DNA from: Prorocentrum cordatum
Taxonomy: Eukaryota > Sar > Dinophyceae > Prorocentrales > Prorocentraceae
Reading direction: 5' to 3'
DNA length: 64,000 bases
NCBI GenBank assembly: GCA_963575745.1
Contig: CAUYUJ010015701.1
Span: forward strand, 233,239 to 297,238
In this document: positions 11,284 through 22,743 of the stretch, one piece after another
Layout of the letters: each line of letters opens with the position of its first letter
How positions within the stretch are numbered: the first letter of the stretch is position 1
Position numbers and translations under genes: made by a program
The notes under the pieces: generated by a model
Told to the model about the DNA's origin: nothing
Seen by the model: the letters and a program-made list of their open reading frames with translations, nothing else
The model's database searches: none

Positions 11284-12680
11284 AGGGGGCGCGGAGCCTG
11301 TATCGCGAATGATATATCTATATATATATATATATATATATATATTCATATATAGACATGATGATATTTAGAAGTATTGGAATGGTCCCTAATCGGAGGA
11401 GGGAGGACGAGGAGGAGGAGGAGGATGGAGGATGAGGATGAGTAGAAGGACCACTGCAAACCCAAAACTCATCAACGCTGTTGTAAGAAACCCTCGCTCC
11501 AAGCTCCCTCTTCACAGACCCCTACAAGGTTACTTTCCACTGACGGAAGTGCTCCGTTCGGAGAGAACCGTGTAAAGACCCTGCAGAGTGTCAAAGCACC
11601 CTTCTCGGAATGTCAATACCACACTTACAATGTATTGTTGCGTCTTCACGACCGACTCGTGCCAGAGTACCATTCCTGGAGCTTCACCGCGGATCAGTAC
11701 AAGTTCTGCGCCCTGACAATCCTGAGCCGTTGCGCAGTATTGTTTCTGGCACGCTAACCATGGGAACCCGTGCGCCTCCTGCCATTGCTTGAGACGAAAG
11801 TGCGCGGTGCTCAGGCGAGAGCCACATCTCGCAGAGGAACCGCCCCCCATTTGTGAAATTCTTGCAGTAATTCGCTGCGAACGTGCGCGGCTCAAGCTCC
11901 TGCATGTTTGTCCACGTGCGTGCGGCGCTTCGGCGAGAGCCACCTTTTGAGAGCCAGCCAGCCGCCCGCAGTCCGCGGCGCTCTCGCGAGGGCGGGAGCC
12001 ACATCTTGAGAACGACCGGCCCTCAACCTGTTACATGCTCATTGGTTACAGATGTTTGAGGCGAGTGTGCGCGGCGATGAGGCGAGAGCACATTTTGAAG
12101 GCCACCCGCCCTCGATCTGTGAAAGGGATTGTCATTTCTCACCTTGCAGATCACAACATTATACAAAAGGGTCTCGTCGCGAAACGCCCGGCCCGCCCCT
12201 CGGACTGGCCTCGGGGCGCGACAGGAAGGGGTGACCTGTACTCATGGAAGAGACATGGAGGCGGGGGAGAGCGGCGCTTGCGGTCGACGCCTTCGTTGCG
12301 TTCGGCGCCAAGCTCGATCCCCCCCTCCACATTGGAGTGGCCGCTGTTCCGGCCAACCAGCCCTTTCCGGGGGAACCGCCCTGCTTCAGGGTCGGTGGGG
12401 AAGTCTGCGGGGAGGAAAATATGGACGACGATTAACGCTTTAGCTTCGTTGTCTATGTTCGCCCAACGCAAGCGAGGAGGAGGAGAAGTAGCAGGAGGAG
12501 GAGGAAGAGGAGGAGGAGGAGGATGTCGTCGACGACGATAATTATCCACCGTCATCTCCTCGTGCCTCGGTCTTCCGTTGGTCCGCGCCCTCCGCCGCGT
12601 TCAGCCTGGCGCGGGATCCCCCCCGATCGGTTTTCGCCCTTCCCTGCCTCGATCCTCCGGATCCTCCTCTACCCTCCCCC
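11284..12680. other. no gene recognised; TA tract and irregular repeats
   Basis: A (TA)n tract lies at 11311-11356. Phrases of the type GCGAGAGCCACATCTTGAG recur at about 11814, 11934, 11990 and 12080. A minus-strand open frame (11530-11943, 137 codons) has ordinary amino-acid composition but I do not recognise it. CCT and CGT motifs rise after 12470. Confidence 0.45.
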
Positions 12681-13010
12681 TCCCCCTCCTCGATACCTCG
12701 ATCGATGTTCGCCCTCCGCTTCTTGATCCTCTTGAATTCTCTCCTCGAACCTTCTCGATCCTTCTCCTCGATCCTCACCCTCGATCGACATCCGCCCTGT
12801 GATCCTCTCGTAACCTCCCCTCGTTCCCTCGGCTCGATCATTCCCTTCCCCCTCCTCGATGTTTCGATCGGCTTTCGCACTCCCTTTCTCGAACCTCTTG
12901 AACCCTCGCCTCGATCCTCTCGATTCATCTGTTCGATCCTCCCTCTCCCCCTCGCTTCCAGGATCCCCCATCACTATTCGAGGAGACTTTCTCGAACGAC
13001 CTTCGCCTTT
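12681..13010 (+). repeat. degenerate CCTCGATC-rich tandem repeat
   Basis: CCCCTCCTCGAT occurs near 12683 and 12849, each followed by CGATCG, TTCTCGAACCT and CTCGATCCT motifs in the same order. This suggests an imperfect unit of about 166 bp made of shorter CTCGATCC words. Confidence 0.6.
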
Positions 13011-13118
13011 CTTTCGCAATGAGGTGGACGACGACGGAGACCGCACCGACGAGGACGACGTTTTCGACAACGATGTTCGATAACGACGACCGTTTGAAAC
13101 AGTTCAAATCGTAAACGA

Positions 13119-13265
13119 ACCCATGCCGAGAAACACCCTGCTTGCCTCCAGGGTGCCCTTGGTTTCTTGGGTTTCGATGGTTTTGCGATGGATGTAAAGC
13201 GTGACGTTCCCACACCTAACATCACTGGCCATCCTGGGGTCTCAGGGTTGGGTTTCGTGTCCAAG
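13119..13265 (+). repeat. dispersed repeat P3, copy 1
   Basis: Aligns with 19405-19541: CATGCC(G/A)AGAAACAC, GCTTGCCTCC(A/T)GGGTGCC, GGTTTCTTGGG and GTCTCAGGGTTGGGTTT recur in the same order. Identity is roughly 70 percent by eye. No protein family is recognised. Confidence 0.7.
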
Positions 13266-13507
13266 GTGCCTTGCGGCCGAGCTCCTGCTGCACGTCCTTC
13301 GAACTTGACCGCGGACCGACGACGACGCGTCGAGGATCGCCGCAAACCTTTGTGTTGAAGTCAGGCGCCGCCCAGGAGGGTCCAGCGCCTACCCGAAAAC
13401 TCCGCGCGGGCCTCCGAGCCTTTTTTTTTTTTTTCTTTTGTCATTCTTCGCTCCTCCATTCGGAGGCCCTCCGACGCCGCCCCCGCGAGGAGGAGCCCGC
13501 CCCGGCC

Positions 13508-13793
13508 GAGGAGGAGCCGGCGCAGGCCCCCGCCCCGAGCGGCGGCGGAGGAGGAGGAGGCGGAGGAGGAGGCGGAGGAGGAGGAGGAGGCGGAGGCGGA
13601 GGAGGAGGAGGAGGCGGAGGAGGACAAGGAGGCGGAGGAGGAGGAGGACGAGGAGGCGGAGGAGGAGCAGCAGGAGGAGGTGGAAGAGGAGGAGGACGAG
13701 GAGGCGGAGGCGGAGGCGGAGGAGGGAGGAGGAGGAGGAGGAGGAGGAGGAGGAGGAGGAGCCGGCGCAGGCACCCGCCCCAAGCGGCGGCGG
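13508..13793 (+). repeat. GGA/GGC block bounded by a 42-bp direct repeat
   Basis: GAGGAGCCGGCGCAGGC with downstream GCGGCGGCGGA occurs at 13508-13549 and again at 13752-13793, bracketing about 200 bp of GGA/GGC repeats. The direct repeat suggests slippage or unequal exchange of a larger unit. Confidence 0.85.
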
Positions 13794-13880
13794 ACGCCCC
13801 TTTGCGCGGCTGCGTGCCGCGCAGGGCCCCCCCGGCCTGGCCCTGGGCCGCGCCAGCGGAGCGCAGCAGGCCTAACATGT

Positions 13881-14219
13881 CAGTCGGGCATTCCCCTCTG
13901 CAGGAGGAGGACTCATAAAATGGTCAGAATATAGTCGGGGGGGCCATGTTTCGATTATGTTTTGGTTACTCCAGATTCCGTAATAAAAGGGAGGGGGTTT
14001 GGACCCTCCAAGACTAGCCATTTCAGACCTCCCCCGTGGGAGAACCCTCCAAAACATCGTCCCCGGACCCCCCCAGGCCCTCCAAGATAGCCTGGAAGAG
14101 ACCCCCCCCGAAATGAGACCCCCCTCCCTTTATTACGAAATCTGGAGTATGTTCGGGTATATCTGGACTGATTTTGATTCTCTTCCAACATCCGCCTGTA
14201 CCAGGGCCACGCCCAACCT
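13881..14219 (+). mobile_element. M-family MITE-like element, copy M4, interrupted
   Basis: The left end CAGTCGGGCATTCCCCTCTG (from 13881) and the right end CATCCGCCTGTACCAGGGCC then CGCCCAACCT (to 14219) fit the M family. The element is about 180 bp longer than its relatives because another inverted-repeat element (13967-14149) sits inside it. Confidence 0.7.
13967..14149 (+). mobile_element. nested TIR element inside M4
   Basis: The left end TACTCCAGATTCCGTAATAA is the reverse complement of the right end with one mismatch and one indel over about 33 bp; both continue into GGGAGGGGG. Flanking TA dinucleotides could be a TA target duplication. The interior holds GGACCCTCC-type words and no coding capacity. 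Confidence 0.8.
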
Positions 14220-14359
14220 AGGCCTGGTTCGTCGTCTTCGTTGGTGTCCGTAGATATCCAACTCACACTCCTCACGTCATGTTGTGGTGCTGGCGAGAGG
14301 CTACGTAGTTGGCAGGCGTTCGTGGCGGGAGATCCGAGCTTGTTCGTCTTCGTGTTCCT

Positions 14360-15190
14360 CCTCCCCCCCTCCTCCTCCCTCCTTCTCCTCCTCTTTCTGC
14401 CTCTTCCTCCGCCGTCTTCCGCCCTAGGCCTTCTTCCTCCGCCGTCTTCCGCCTCTTACTCCGCATCTCCCTCCTCCTTCTTTCTGCCTCTCGGGGACGT
14501 TCTGATCATCCCCTGGCGAGAACGGGCGTGACAGGGGACGTTGGAGGGGGGAGCGGGCTGGTCTCGTCGCGATTCGCGGCGGCGCCGTCTGGAAATGTTT
14601 GAGAACGGCTTATTCCCAAACGGCGCCGTCGCGAATCGTGACTTGACCAGGGGCGGGGACAGTCCCAGGCGTTATAGCTCTCGTGCCTCTTCGTATTCCT
14701 CACCCCCGCCGCCTCCTCTTCCACCTCATTATCCCTCTGCTTCATCCCTCCGCCTCCCCGAATCCTTTCCCTCTCTCTCGTCCTCCCTCTCCTTCTTCCT
14801 CCTCCTCCTCCTCCTCCTTCTTGTTCGTTTGTCTCCCCTCTTCTCCGCCACACTCTTCTTCCGTCTCCCTGCCTCTGTCTCCTTCATGTCCTCTTCCTAC
14901 CTACTCCTCCATTTCCTCCCTCCCCTTTCCTCTCCTCATGCTCCTCCTCCTCTTCCTCCTCCTCCTCCTCCTCCTCTTCCTCCACCTTCTTCTTCATCCC
15001 TCCTCCCTACTCCCCCTCCTTCCTCCCTTCTCCACCTCCCAATGCTGTGTGTGTTTGTGTGGGTGGGCACCTCTCCTCCCTCTTCCTCCTGCTTTCTCTC
15101 CCTCGTCCTTCTTTTTTCACCTCATGCCTCTTCTCGCTCCTTCTCATTCCTCATCCCTCCTTCTCGCCTTCCTCCCGCCTCCTCACTCTC
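14360..15190 (+). repeat. CT-rich pyrimidine tract
   Basis: TCC, CTT and CCTCTT motifs dominate 14360-14500 and 14690-15190. GCCGTCTTCCGCC is repeated at about 14411 and 14440. No gene is supported in any frame. Confidence 0.8.
14566..14642 (+). repeat. 77-bp imperfect stem-loop
   Basis: GTCGCGATTCGCGGCGGCGC (from 14566) pairs with the reverse complement of the right arm ending GTGAC at 14642, two mismatches over 23 bp. It shares GGCGCCGTCTGGAAATG with the hairpin at 11223-11283, so the two are probably related. Confidence 0.8.
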
Positions 15191-15369
15191 TTCCTGTCAG
15201 CAGCCCACGACGACGACGACGACAAAGTTCAGACAAGTTGAACAGTGGAAACCTCTCCAGCACTCTGCGGGGTCCGAGCTCGCTCAGCTTTCAGCCCGCG
15301 GTCTAATAATTGCTTGTCGCCAGTTTCCAGGAAGGTAAATTTCGAGCGGCGCCCGAACGTCAAACAGTT

Positions 15370-15835
15370 CAGGAGGGAGGGCGAGCAGGAGTAGCGAGCA
15401 TGAGCAGGATGACCAGGAGGCAGGAGGGGAAAGCCGAAGGGGCCGGGGGCCAGGGACCAGAGACAAGGATGCGGGAGGGGGAGGGGGGGGAGTCGGTAGG
15501 AGGAGGAGGAGGCACGAGGAGGCGGCGGGAGGAGAAAGAGGTGGAGGAGGAGGAGGAGGAGAGGCGAGCAGGATGCAGACAGGGAGGAGGAGAAGCAGGA
15601 TGCAGGCAGGGAGGAGGAGCAGGAGGAGCAGGAGGAGGAAGAGGAGGAGGAGCAGGATGAGGAGGAGGAGGAGGAGTACCAGGATGCAGGCAGGGACAAG
15701 GGAGAAGGAGGAGGGAGGCGGGAGCATGAGGAGGTGGGGGGACGATGGGGAGGAGGAGGAGGAGGAGGAGGAGAAGGAAGAGGAAAAGGGGGAGGAGGAG
15801 AAGGAGGAGGAGGAGGAGGAGGGAGGATGTGAAGA
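15370..15835 (+). repeat. GGA-rich and GCAGGATGCAG repeats
   Basis: GGA repeats alternate with GCAGGATGCAGACAGGGAGG-type units at about 15570-15710. The open frames across the block are not credible genes. Confidence 0.85.
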
Positions 15836-15980
15836 AAGATGGAGGAGGTTGGATGCGGGAGTGACAGGGTGGGTTGCTAGCCGCATCGTTCCGCTTGCGC
15901 TGCTGCTGGTACTTCTCCTTTGGATCTTCCCTCCCCTGCTGCTTTCCGAGTCTTTCTTCTGTCACGGAACGCTTTTTCTC

Positions 15981-16142
15981 AAGGGCGCATTCGAGGGCGC
16001 GAAGTTATTCGCGCTTCGCGGTTTGGCTCCGATTCTTCCTCATGCCTCATGCTCCTCTTCTCCCCTGGGAGGTGGCGCGAGAGCGCAATGTTATTCGCAT
16101 GTCGCGCTTCGCGCAGCGCGAAGCGCGAAGTTGGGAGCCCTT
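15981..16142 (+). mobile_element. AAGGGCGC-ended foldback element, copy 1
   Basis: It begins AAGGGCGC and ends AGCCCTT, and holds GGGCGCGAAGTTATTCGCGC and GCGCAGCGCGAAGCGCGAAG, which pair with each other. A better preserved relative is at 34190-34337. No coding capacity. Confidence 0.65.
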
Positions 16143-16457
16143 CTTTCGCGAGCGTGTAAAAGAAAGCAAGGTTCATCTCTTGTCTCCTTGTCCCTTCAAG
16201 CATCCGCGGGCCCGGAGTGCTGTCTTCCAGCCTTGGGATAGCTGGGCCCCGCCCAGCGACCGACGCCGAGAGAAGGGAGTCATTACTCTCAGGAGGGAGC
16301 ACACCGTGCAGCACACCGACGCAAACAAACGTCGATCCCCATTAGGATATGGGAATATTGGGGAAGTGGAGGGGATCACGAAACTCCAGATAATGTGGAG
16401 GATCTGGAGGGTCCTGGGATTCGTGTCTATATATATATATAAATATGTGCGTGCGTG

Positions 16458-16492
<35 letters not shown>

Positions 16493-17930
16493 CCGTGTGC
16501 GCCTCCATGCTCGGAATCCTTCAGCGAAAGACCCCTGCACTGCACAACACCTGACCCCCCCCCTCGTTTGCAACTTGACTTTCGGGCCCTTTTTCGGGGG
16601 GGGGGGCACAGTAGATTCTGCCTATCCTGGCGAATTTGCAAATGCAATTGATGAGGTGGGCCGCGGGCGGTTGCCAAAGCATTGGCAACACATTGCACAT
16701 TGCAGAGTGGGATCGTCGTTCATCCAGTTCTTGGCGAGCCGAGAACGACACTGCGCTGGAGCTTGGATGGCGGCCATGTTGCTGATAGTGGCGGCTCCGC
16801 CACTGAAACAACCAGTTTGTCACACGCACGTGACATGAAATATCAACAATAGTTGCACGGGCATAGACGATAGTCTTTTGATGATGGAGAACAAGTTACT
16901 GGAGATCGTGGAGGTGATGATGCTGGGGCGGGGGTGATGGTGATGGTGGCATTGACGATGACGATGATTACGATTGTGTGTACGTTGATGATTCGCAAGG
17001 CGGTGGACAGGTCAATGAAATTGCGTAAATTACGTGCGCGTAGAGCAGCGAGCGTCCACCCGAAGGTTTCTTGATCATCGGCCCTTCCCCGTTTGAGTTG
17101 TAAGAAATCGCCCCATTAAACTCCAGACCCAGAAATCGCCCCATTGTCAGTAATGATGGAAAGGGGAGGAGGAGGGGGGAGGAGGAGGGACGGAGGGAGG
17201 GGGGGATGAGGGAGGGAGGAGGGGGATCATCGAGGAAGGGGATGACCGAGGATTGGGAGGACGACTCGAAAACCACCTGAAGAGCCTGAAGACCCCCCGA
17301 AAGTTTCAGAGGACGTCACTCTGACAGGGGTGAAGCCCACGACGACGAAGACCTCCCTGCCGCAGAGCAGCGCCGACGTCCTCAGCGGCCTCGTGGAGAG
17401 GGCGGAGGACGGCGACCAGGAGAGAGGGCGTCCCGCGGTGGCCGCTGTCCCCCCCCCCCGGCCTCCTGGACCAGGACGACGTGGAGGAATCGAAGGTTCA
17501 GGGGGAGAGAGGGAGGCAGGAGGGAGGGAGCACAGACGTAGATGAAGGATGAGGGAGGGCAGCGGTTGAGCCAGGCGCAAGCGGAGGCAATGATCATGGT
17601 TTCGGTGCTGAGGGGAAGGGGCACCGGACCGGATGAGAGTCATGGAAGGGACGACGGAAGAGGTAAAGAGGAACGGATGGCGAGGGGCAGGAGAAAGATG
17701 TGAAAGTTGAAGGTGCTAGTTTATTCCAGCCTGCCACCCCTTCCGAGCTGAGCCGGGAGCGTATTCGCATGTGCAGATGTATATGCGCATGTTTATCCGT
17801 AAGGGCTTCGCCCCCATGCCGCCGGCCACCCTCCCTTAGAATGGAACTTGCCAGAGCTGTGTTGGGATGTCGGGATGCTGACGTGAAGCAATGTCGGGAC
17901 TTCACGCGAGGGCCAATATTACTTTACGAG
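16143..17930. other. no gene recognised; short TA and TG tracts
   Basis: A (TA)n tract (16424-16442) is followed by (TG)n (16445-16494). 17160-17230 is GGA-rich. Short unremarkable open frames occur but none resembles a known family. Confidence 0.5.
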
Positions 17931-18835
17931 GGTTTATGGCTTCGGTGGCACGAATATTAGGTAATGTGCAATGGTTCATGCTGACTATTGCATAATTGAC
18001 GAGGGTTTGGGAACGCAGATTTTGTATAATTCAAAACGGTTTACCGTCTCGGGGGCGCACATATTAATGTGTTACTAGGTTTTATGGCCTCGGGGACGCG
18101 AATATGGTATACTTTGCGAGGGTTTGTGGCCTCGGGGACGCCAGTTTGGTGTAATGTGTAAAGGTTTATGGCCCGGGGGACGCGAATATTATATGGTTTT
18201 CTGAAGTATATGGCCTTGGGGGGTCGACTATTATGTAATTTACTTGGGTTTATGGTCTCGGGGGCGCGAATATCATGTAATCTAAAATGATGTATGGCTT
18301 CGAGAACGCGGATATTAAGTAATTGACTTGGGTTTGTGGCCTCGGGGACGCGAATCTTGTATAATTTATGATGGGGTATTGCTTCGGGGACGCGAATCTG
18401 GTGTAATTTACTCGAGATAATGGCCTCGTGGACGCGAGTATTGTATAAGTTGTAAAAGGTTTGTGGCCTCGGGGACGCAAGTATGGTTTAATGTATGAAG
18501 GTTTATGGCCCTGGGGATGCGAATATTGAAGAATTTGCGAAGGTCTACGGCTTCGGGTGCGCGAGCATAGTGTAATTCACATGGGTTTTTGGTTTCGGGG
18601 GCGCGAATATCGAGTAATGTACGATGGTTTATGGCTTCGGGGACGCGAAGATTGTATAGTTTACACTGGATGATGGCTTCGGGGACGCGACCAGAACTTA
18701 AGTTACAAGTGTTTATGGCCTCGGGGACGCGAATCTGGTGTAATTTGCTAGTGCTTCTGGCCTCGGGGACGCGAATCTTGTGTATTCTTACGTGCCCCAC
18801 GCCCCCCCAGGAATTCAGACAACGCGATTCGGGGA
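17931..18835 (+). repeat. 42-44-bp minisatellite, about 20 copies
   Basis: The core TGGCCTCGGGGACGCGAAT recurs about every 42-44 bp, for example at 18678, 18720 and 18762, followed by a variable T/A-rich tail such as TTGTGTAATTT. Early copies are diverged. The minus-strand open frame over it (repeated VPEA-type peptides) is a shadow of the array. Confidence 0.9.
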
Positions 18836-19404
18836 CGCTAGCCAGGACGCTTTTCGGCTCCCCCCTCGCGCGATCAGAAACAATTATCAGGAAAGAAGCA
18901 GAAAGCATGACTGCAACAGTGAAAACTGGAAACTGCAACTGGAACAGGGAGCTGCACTCCTCACCCTCGCAGCCTGGTGGCCCCGCAAGGGGGCCGGCGG
19001 ATATGTTCGTGTTGCCGTAGACAATATGTGGGATTTCGTGCGTTGTTCTCTTCCCATCAATCATGCGATCAGTAAAACACAGTTTTCTAGACATTGCCAC
19101 CCCCCTCTCCCTCTCTGTCTCCCTCACCATCTGCTTCTCCCGTCATCTCTCGTGCCGTCTCAGTTTTACCCCCCCCCTCATCAACGCCGCCTTGCAGCAG
19201 TGGTGACGACACATTGTAACAGGCACACTTGCCGCCGCGCTGAGACCTGACTTGACATAGGCGAGTCATCGTACGTCTCTGTTCGCATGTGTGTACACGC
19301 GCGCGCGCATTATACCTGTTTTCCTCGACTCCTCATGCTCATCCTGTCCCTCAGATCTTCCCCGACGCTATTTCTATTGCCAGACAGTCTATACGGTGGA
19401 GGCC
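18836..19404. other. no gene recognised
   Basis: Unique-looking mixed sequence with a CTCTCTGTCTCC patch near 19110 and a CGCGCGCGC run near 19300. Nothing here can be supported as a gene or signal. Confidence 0.5.
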
Positions 19405-19541
19405 CATGCCAAGAAACACATGGCTTGCCTCCTGGGTGCCCTGGGTTTCTTGGGCTTCGAAATGGAAACCGTGCCGTTCCCGCACCACAAATCCATGGAC
19501 GTCCCAGTGTCTCAGGGTTGGGTTTTTTTGGTGGCTGGTCT
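19405..19541 (+). repeat. dispersed repeat P3, copy 2
   Basis: Counterpart of 13119-13265, sharing TGCCTCCTGGGTGCC, GGTTTCTTGGG and GTCTCAGGGTTGGGTTT in order. Both copies are on the + strand. Confidence 0.7.
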
Positions 19542-19700
19542 CTTGTGGACTGGCCCCCCACCGTACTCCATCGCCCCCCCCACATCCTGTGGAGTCAAGG
19601 CTCCAAATGCGGTTCACCTTGGGCTCAGGACAGATGGGGCTCCGGTGGTCGGGCTGTTCCTTCGACCCGGGGGCCACAGCTCCCTCTCCGCGGCCGAGGG

Positions 19701-19865
19701 GCGCTGCGGCAGACTCGCGTCGTGTCGACCGGCGGCGACCCCGCCGCCGACGCTCAACGCTGAACGCCGCCGGCGGTCCAGAGCCGGCCGATGTTGAACG
19801 ATGCGACGTTTCGGGAACGGCCGGGCGGTCAAGGTGGAACGATCCCCGCGGTGGCAGGGACCAGC
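19701..19865 (+). repeat. dispersed repeat P4, copy 1
   Basis: CTCGCGTCGTG, GAACGCCGCCGGCGG, CCAGAG, GACGTTTCGGGA, GGAACGAT and CCCGCGGTG occur in the same order as at 35733-35880. Identity is roughly 70-75 percent by eye. Confidence 0.65.
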
Positions 19866-20080
19866 GCAGGAGTCGGCACGGCACGAGCCTGCCGTGTCTT
19901 CTTCGGCAGGCTTCGCGGTGGGGAACCAGGGTCGTGTCTGCGGCTGGGCCCCGCCAGGACGTCATGCTCCAGCTCGTGAGGCAGATCCTCGTCATCCACA
20001 AGCAGACGGGCCGCGCGCCGCCACCGAGTGGCTGTGCCGAAGAGGGGGGCGGGGACGAGGATGTGCCTCGGGCCAAGGTC

Positions 20081-20236
20081 TGGAGGAGGAGGAATAGGAG
20101 GTTGAGGAGGAGGAGGAGGAGGAGGAGGGGAGGAGGGAGGAGGGGGGGAGGGGAGGGGGAGGGGGATGGGGAGGGGGAGGGGGGAGGAGGAGGAGGAGGA
20201 GGAGGAGGAGGAGGGGGGGAGGAGGAGGAGAGGGGG
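20081..20236 (+). repeat. GGA polypurine tract
   Basis: GGA, GGGGA and GGAGGGG repeats on the + strand, open in all frames and not coding. Confidence 0.95.
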
Positions 20237-20404
20237 GCAGGAGGTCGCAGATCATGGTTGGTGCTCCTGTCCTGTCTTCTGTCCTTGATTCTGGCCTCCG
20301 GGCTTCTCGATCGGGATCCTGGGCAATCCAGTCGGGATCCGGGGCGACACATGATCCGTGGAGACGGGGTCGGGACCTCCCGGGTCGTTCATTAAAACAA
20401 CATG

Positions 20405-20570
20405 CAGGAGGGGAACCAAAACACACAGACATCGTCGATTCCCAGGCAAATATGGGAAGATAGGGGGAGTGGGGGGGGGAAGACGAAAATGCAGAAAATA
20501 TGGGAACCATACTGGGAGTCCTGGTATTTGTGTGTATTTGTGTGTGTGTGTGTGTCCATGGGTACCTTTA
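20405..20570 (+). mobile_element. S-family short TIR element, copy S3
   Basis: CAGGAGGGGAAC at the left, then ACACAGACATCGTCGATTCC, AAATATGGGAAGATAGG, GAAGACGAAAA and TATTTGTGTGT, as in S1 and S2 near 52 kb. CATG on both sides (20401 and 20571) could be a short target duplication, but this is less certain than for S1 and S2. Confidence 0.7.
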
Positions 20571-21045
20571 AGCATGTATGTCTTGTGGGATAGGATCAGG
20601 ATCGTCAGGCCCGCATTTTGTAAGCAGGAAGGGGTGCACGAGGCCACGCTTCGGGGATCGCAGAGCATGAGCGCAAGTCGAACTGTGGTATCACACTGCA
20701 TCAGCACGAGTGTCTGCGCGGATGTCTTGGGGCGGTGATCGACTCCCCCTGGCGCGTCCCCGCGCTGGTGGATGGGGTAGGGCGGCGCAGTCCCGAGAAC
20801 ATTTCGGCGCCCTCTCAGACGTGACTCCCCAGTGGCAGGGCTAGTTTGTTGTACAGTTGTCCCGTGTTGTTTGTTCTGGCAAACGTTAGCCTACGTCACG
20901 GAGGAGGAATTTAGAGCTTGGAGGATGGATGGGGAGAGATGATGAGCTGGTTGAGGGCAGAGAGGGCGTGGATTTGCACCATGCCCGCCTGTGGTTGCTC
21001 TTGCTGCCAGACAGCATCGTTGTGACTACGGGTCACGTCGAACAC
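20571..21045. other. no gene recognised
   Basis: Mixed sequence between the S3 element and the CA array. Nothing is recognised on either strand. Confidence 0.45.
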
Positions 21046-21223
21046 AGAGGCACAGACACAGGCACAGACACACATACACACCCACACACCCACACACCCA
21101 CACACAGATACACGCCCACACACCCACACACACAGACACACACCCACACACCCACAAACCCACACCCACACCCACACACCCACACACCCACACACCCACA
21201 CGCCCACACACCCACACACCCAC

Positions 21224-21255
<32 letters not shown>

Positions 21256-21660
21256 GCACACCTAGACACAACCACACGCACACGCACACGCACACGCACA
21301 CGAACACGCACACACACTTACACTTACACTTACACTTACACTTACAATCACACTCACACTTACACTGGTCCCTACACTTACACTTGCACTTACACTTGCA
21401 CTTATACTGCCAGAGACACTGACACTGACATTGACACTGACACTGACACTGACACACACACAGACACTCACACGCACGCACGCGCGCACACACACACGCA
21501 CACATTCCCACCACCACACAAACACATACACGCACGCACGCACACACGCACGCACGCACGCACACACGATCACCCTCCCACATATGCACCCACGCAGCAC
21601 ACGCATACATAAACACAGACACACATAGACACTCTCACACACATGCACTCACTCACACGC
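21046..21660 (+). repeat. layered CA-type array
   Basis: Hexamer variants follow one another in blocks: CACACC, CACGCA, CACTTA, CACTGA, then CACGCACG. Each block is homogeneous, as if successive variants had expanded locally. The Thr/His and Cys/Val frames are artefacts. Confidence 0.95.
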
Positions 21661-21905
21661 ACTGTGTATTGTGTACTTCACTTCGTCTGCGATGTTGGTA
21701 CATTAGATCTGGCGCGTGTGTCACGACTCCTTGTAGAGTTTATGTTCGACTCGACATCTCTCTTCAACGAAGCCGGGCCCTTCCTGTTATCTGAAAGAGC
21801 CACTCCTCAGTACGCAGGAGTAGGTCAGCGGGGGAGGGGTTGCGAACTTCTTCTTTCCGCTCCCTCAGAAGTCAGGGGGGGAGAGGGTACGGGGGTCGAC
21901 GGGGA

Positions 21906-22258
21906 GGAGACGGAGAAGGAGGAGGAGGAGAAGGAGACGGAGGAAGAGGAGAATGAGGATTAGGAGGAGGAGGGGAGGAGAGGGAGGAGGACGAGGATGA
22001 GGGGGGGGGAAGGAGGCGAAGGGGGAGGAGGAGGAGGAGGAGGAGGAGGAGGGGGAGGAGGGGAGGAGGAGGAGGGAGGAGGAGGAGGAGGAGGAGGAGG
22101 AGGAGGAGGAGGAGGAGGACGAGGGGAGGACGAGGATGAGGGGGGGAGAGGAAGGAGGAGGAGGAGGAGGAGGAGGAGGAGGAGGAGGAGGAGGAGGAGG
22201 AGGAGGAGGAGGAGGAGGAGGAAGGGGGAGGAGGAGGAGGAGCAGGAGGTGAAGGGGG
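21906..22258 (+). repeat. GGA polypurine tract
   Basis: GGA repeats with two related GACGAGG(A/G)ATGAGGGGGG inserts near 21990 and 22125, which suggests an internal duplication of about 140 bp. Confidence 0.9.
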
Positions 22259-22447
22259 TTGGAGGAGAGGGGGAGGGAATTCAGGCGAGGCGGCGGCGCG
22301 CGCGGGGTCCTCGCCGCCGCCGGGCCGCCCCCCTTCCCCCGCGAGGCATCCACTGCACCGTGTTCGCGGCCTCGTGCGCCGAGCAGTGGACCCAGCTGAC
22401 CGACGTGAGGGCGGTGATCAAGAGGGGGCAGGAGCGTGCGTCGCCGC

Positions 22448-22743
22448 GCTCTCCCCCGCTTCCCTCCGCCCTCTCCTGCGTCCCTTCTCCTTCTCGTCCC
22501 TCCCTCCCTCCTCGTCCCTCCCTCCCTCCTCCCTCCTTCTCCCGCCCCTCCTCCCTGCTCCTCGTTCCCCCCTCCTTGTACCTCCTCGCACCCTCCTCGT
22601 CTCCCCTCCTTATACCTCCTCGCGCCCTCCTTACATGCCTCCTCGCACCTTGTACCCCCCCCCCCTCCGTCCTCCTGCTCCTCGTCACTCCTCCTCGACT
22701 CGTCCCTCCCTCATCCTTCCTGATGGCGCTCTCTTTCTCCTCC
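22448..22743 (+). repeat. CCT-rich pyrimidine tract
   Basis: CCCTCCTCGC, CCTCCT and ACCTCCTCGC motifs repeat irregularly. It is the opposite strand composition of the GGA tract just upstream. Confidence 0.85.

Noticed and set aside
17931-18835. CRISPR-like regular spacing
   Set aside because: Units are adjacent and diverged, spacers are not unique, there are no cas genes, and the setting is eukaryotic.
20929-21612. Thr/His-rich frame over the CA array
   Set aside because: Pure microsatellite translation.
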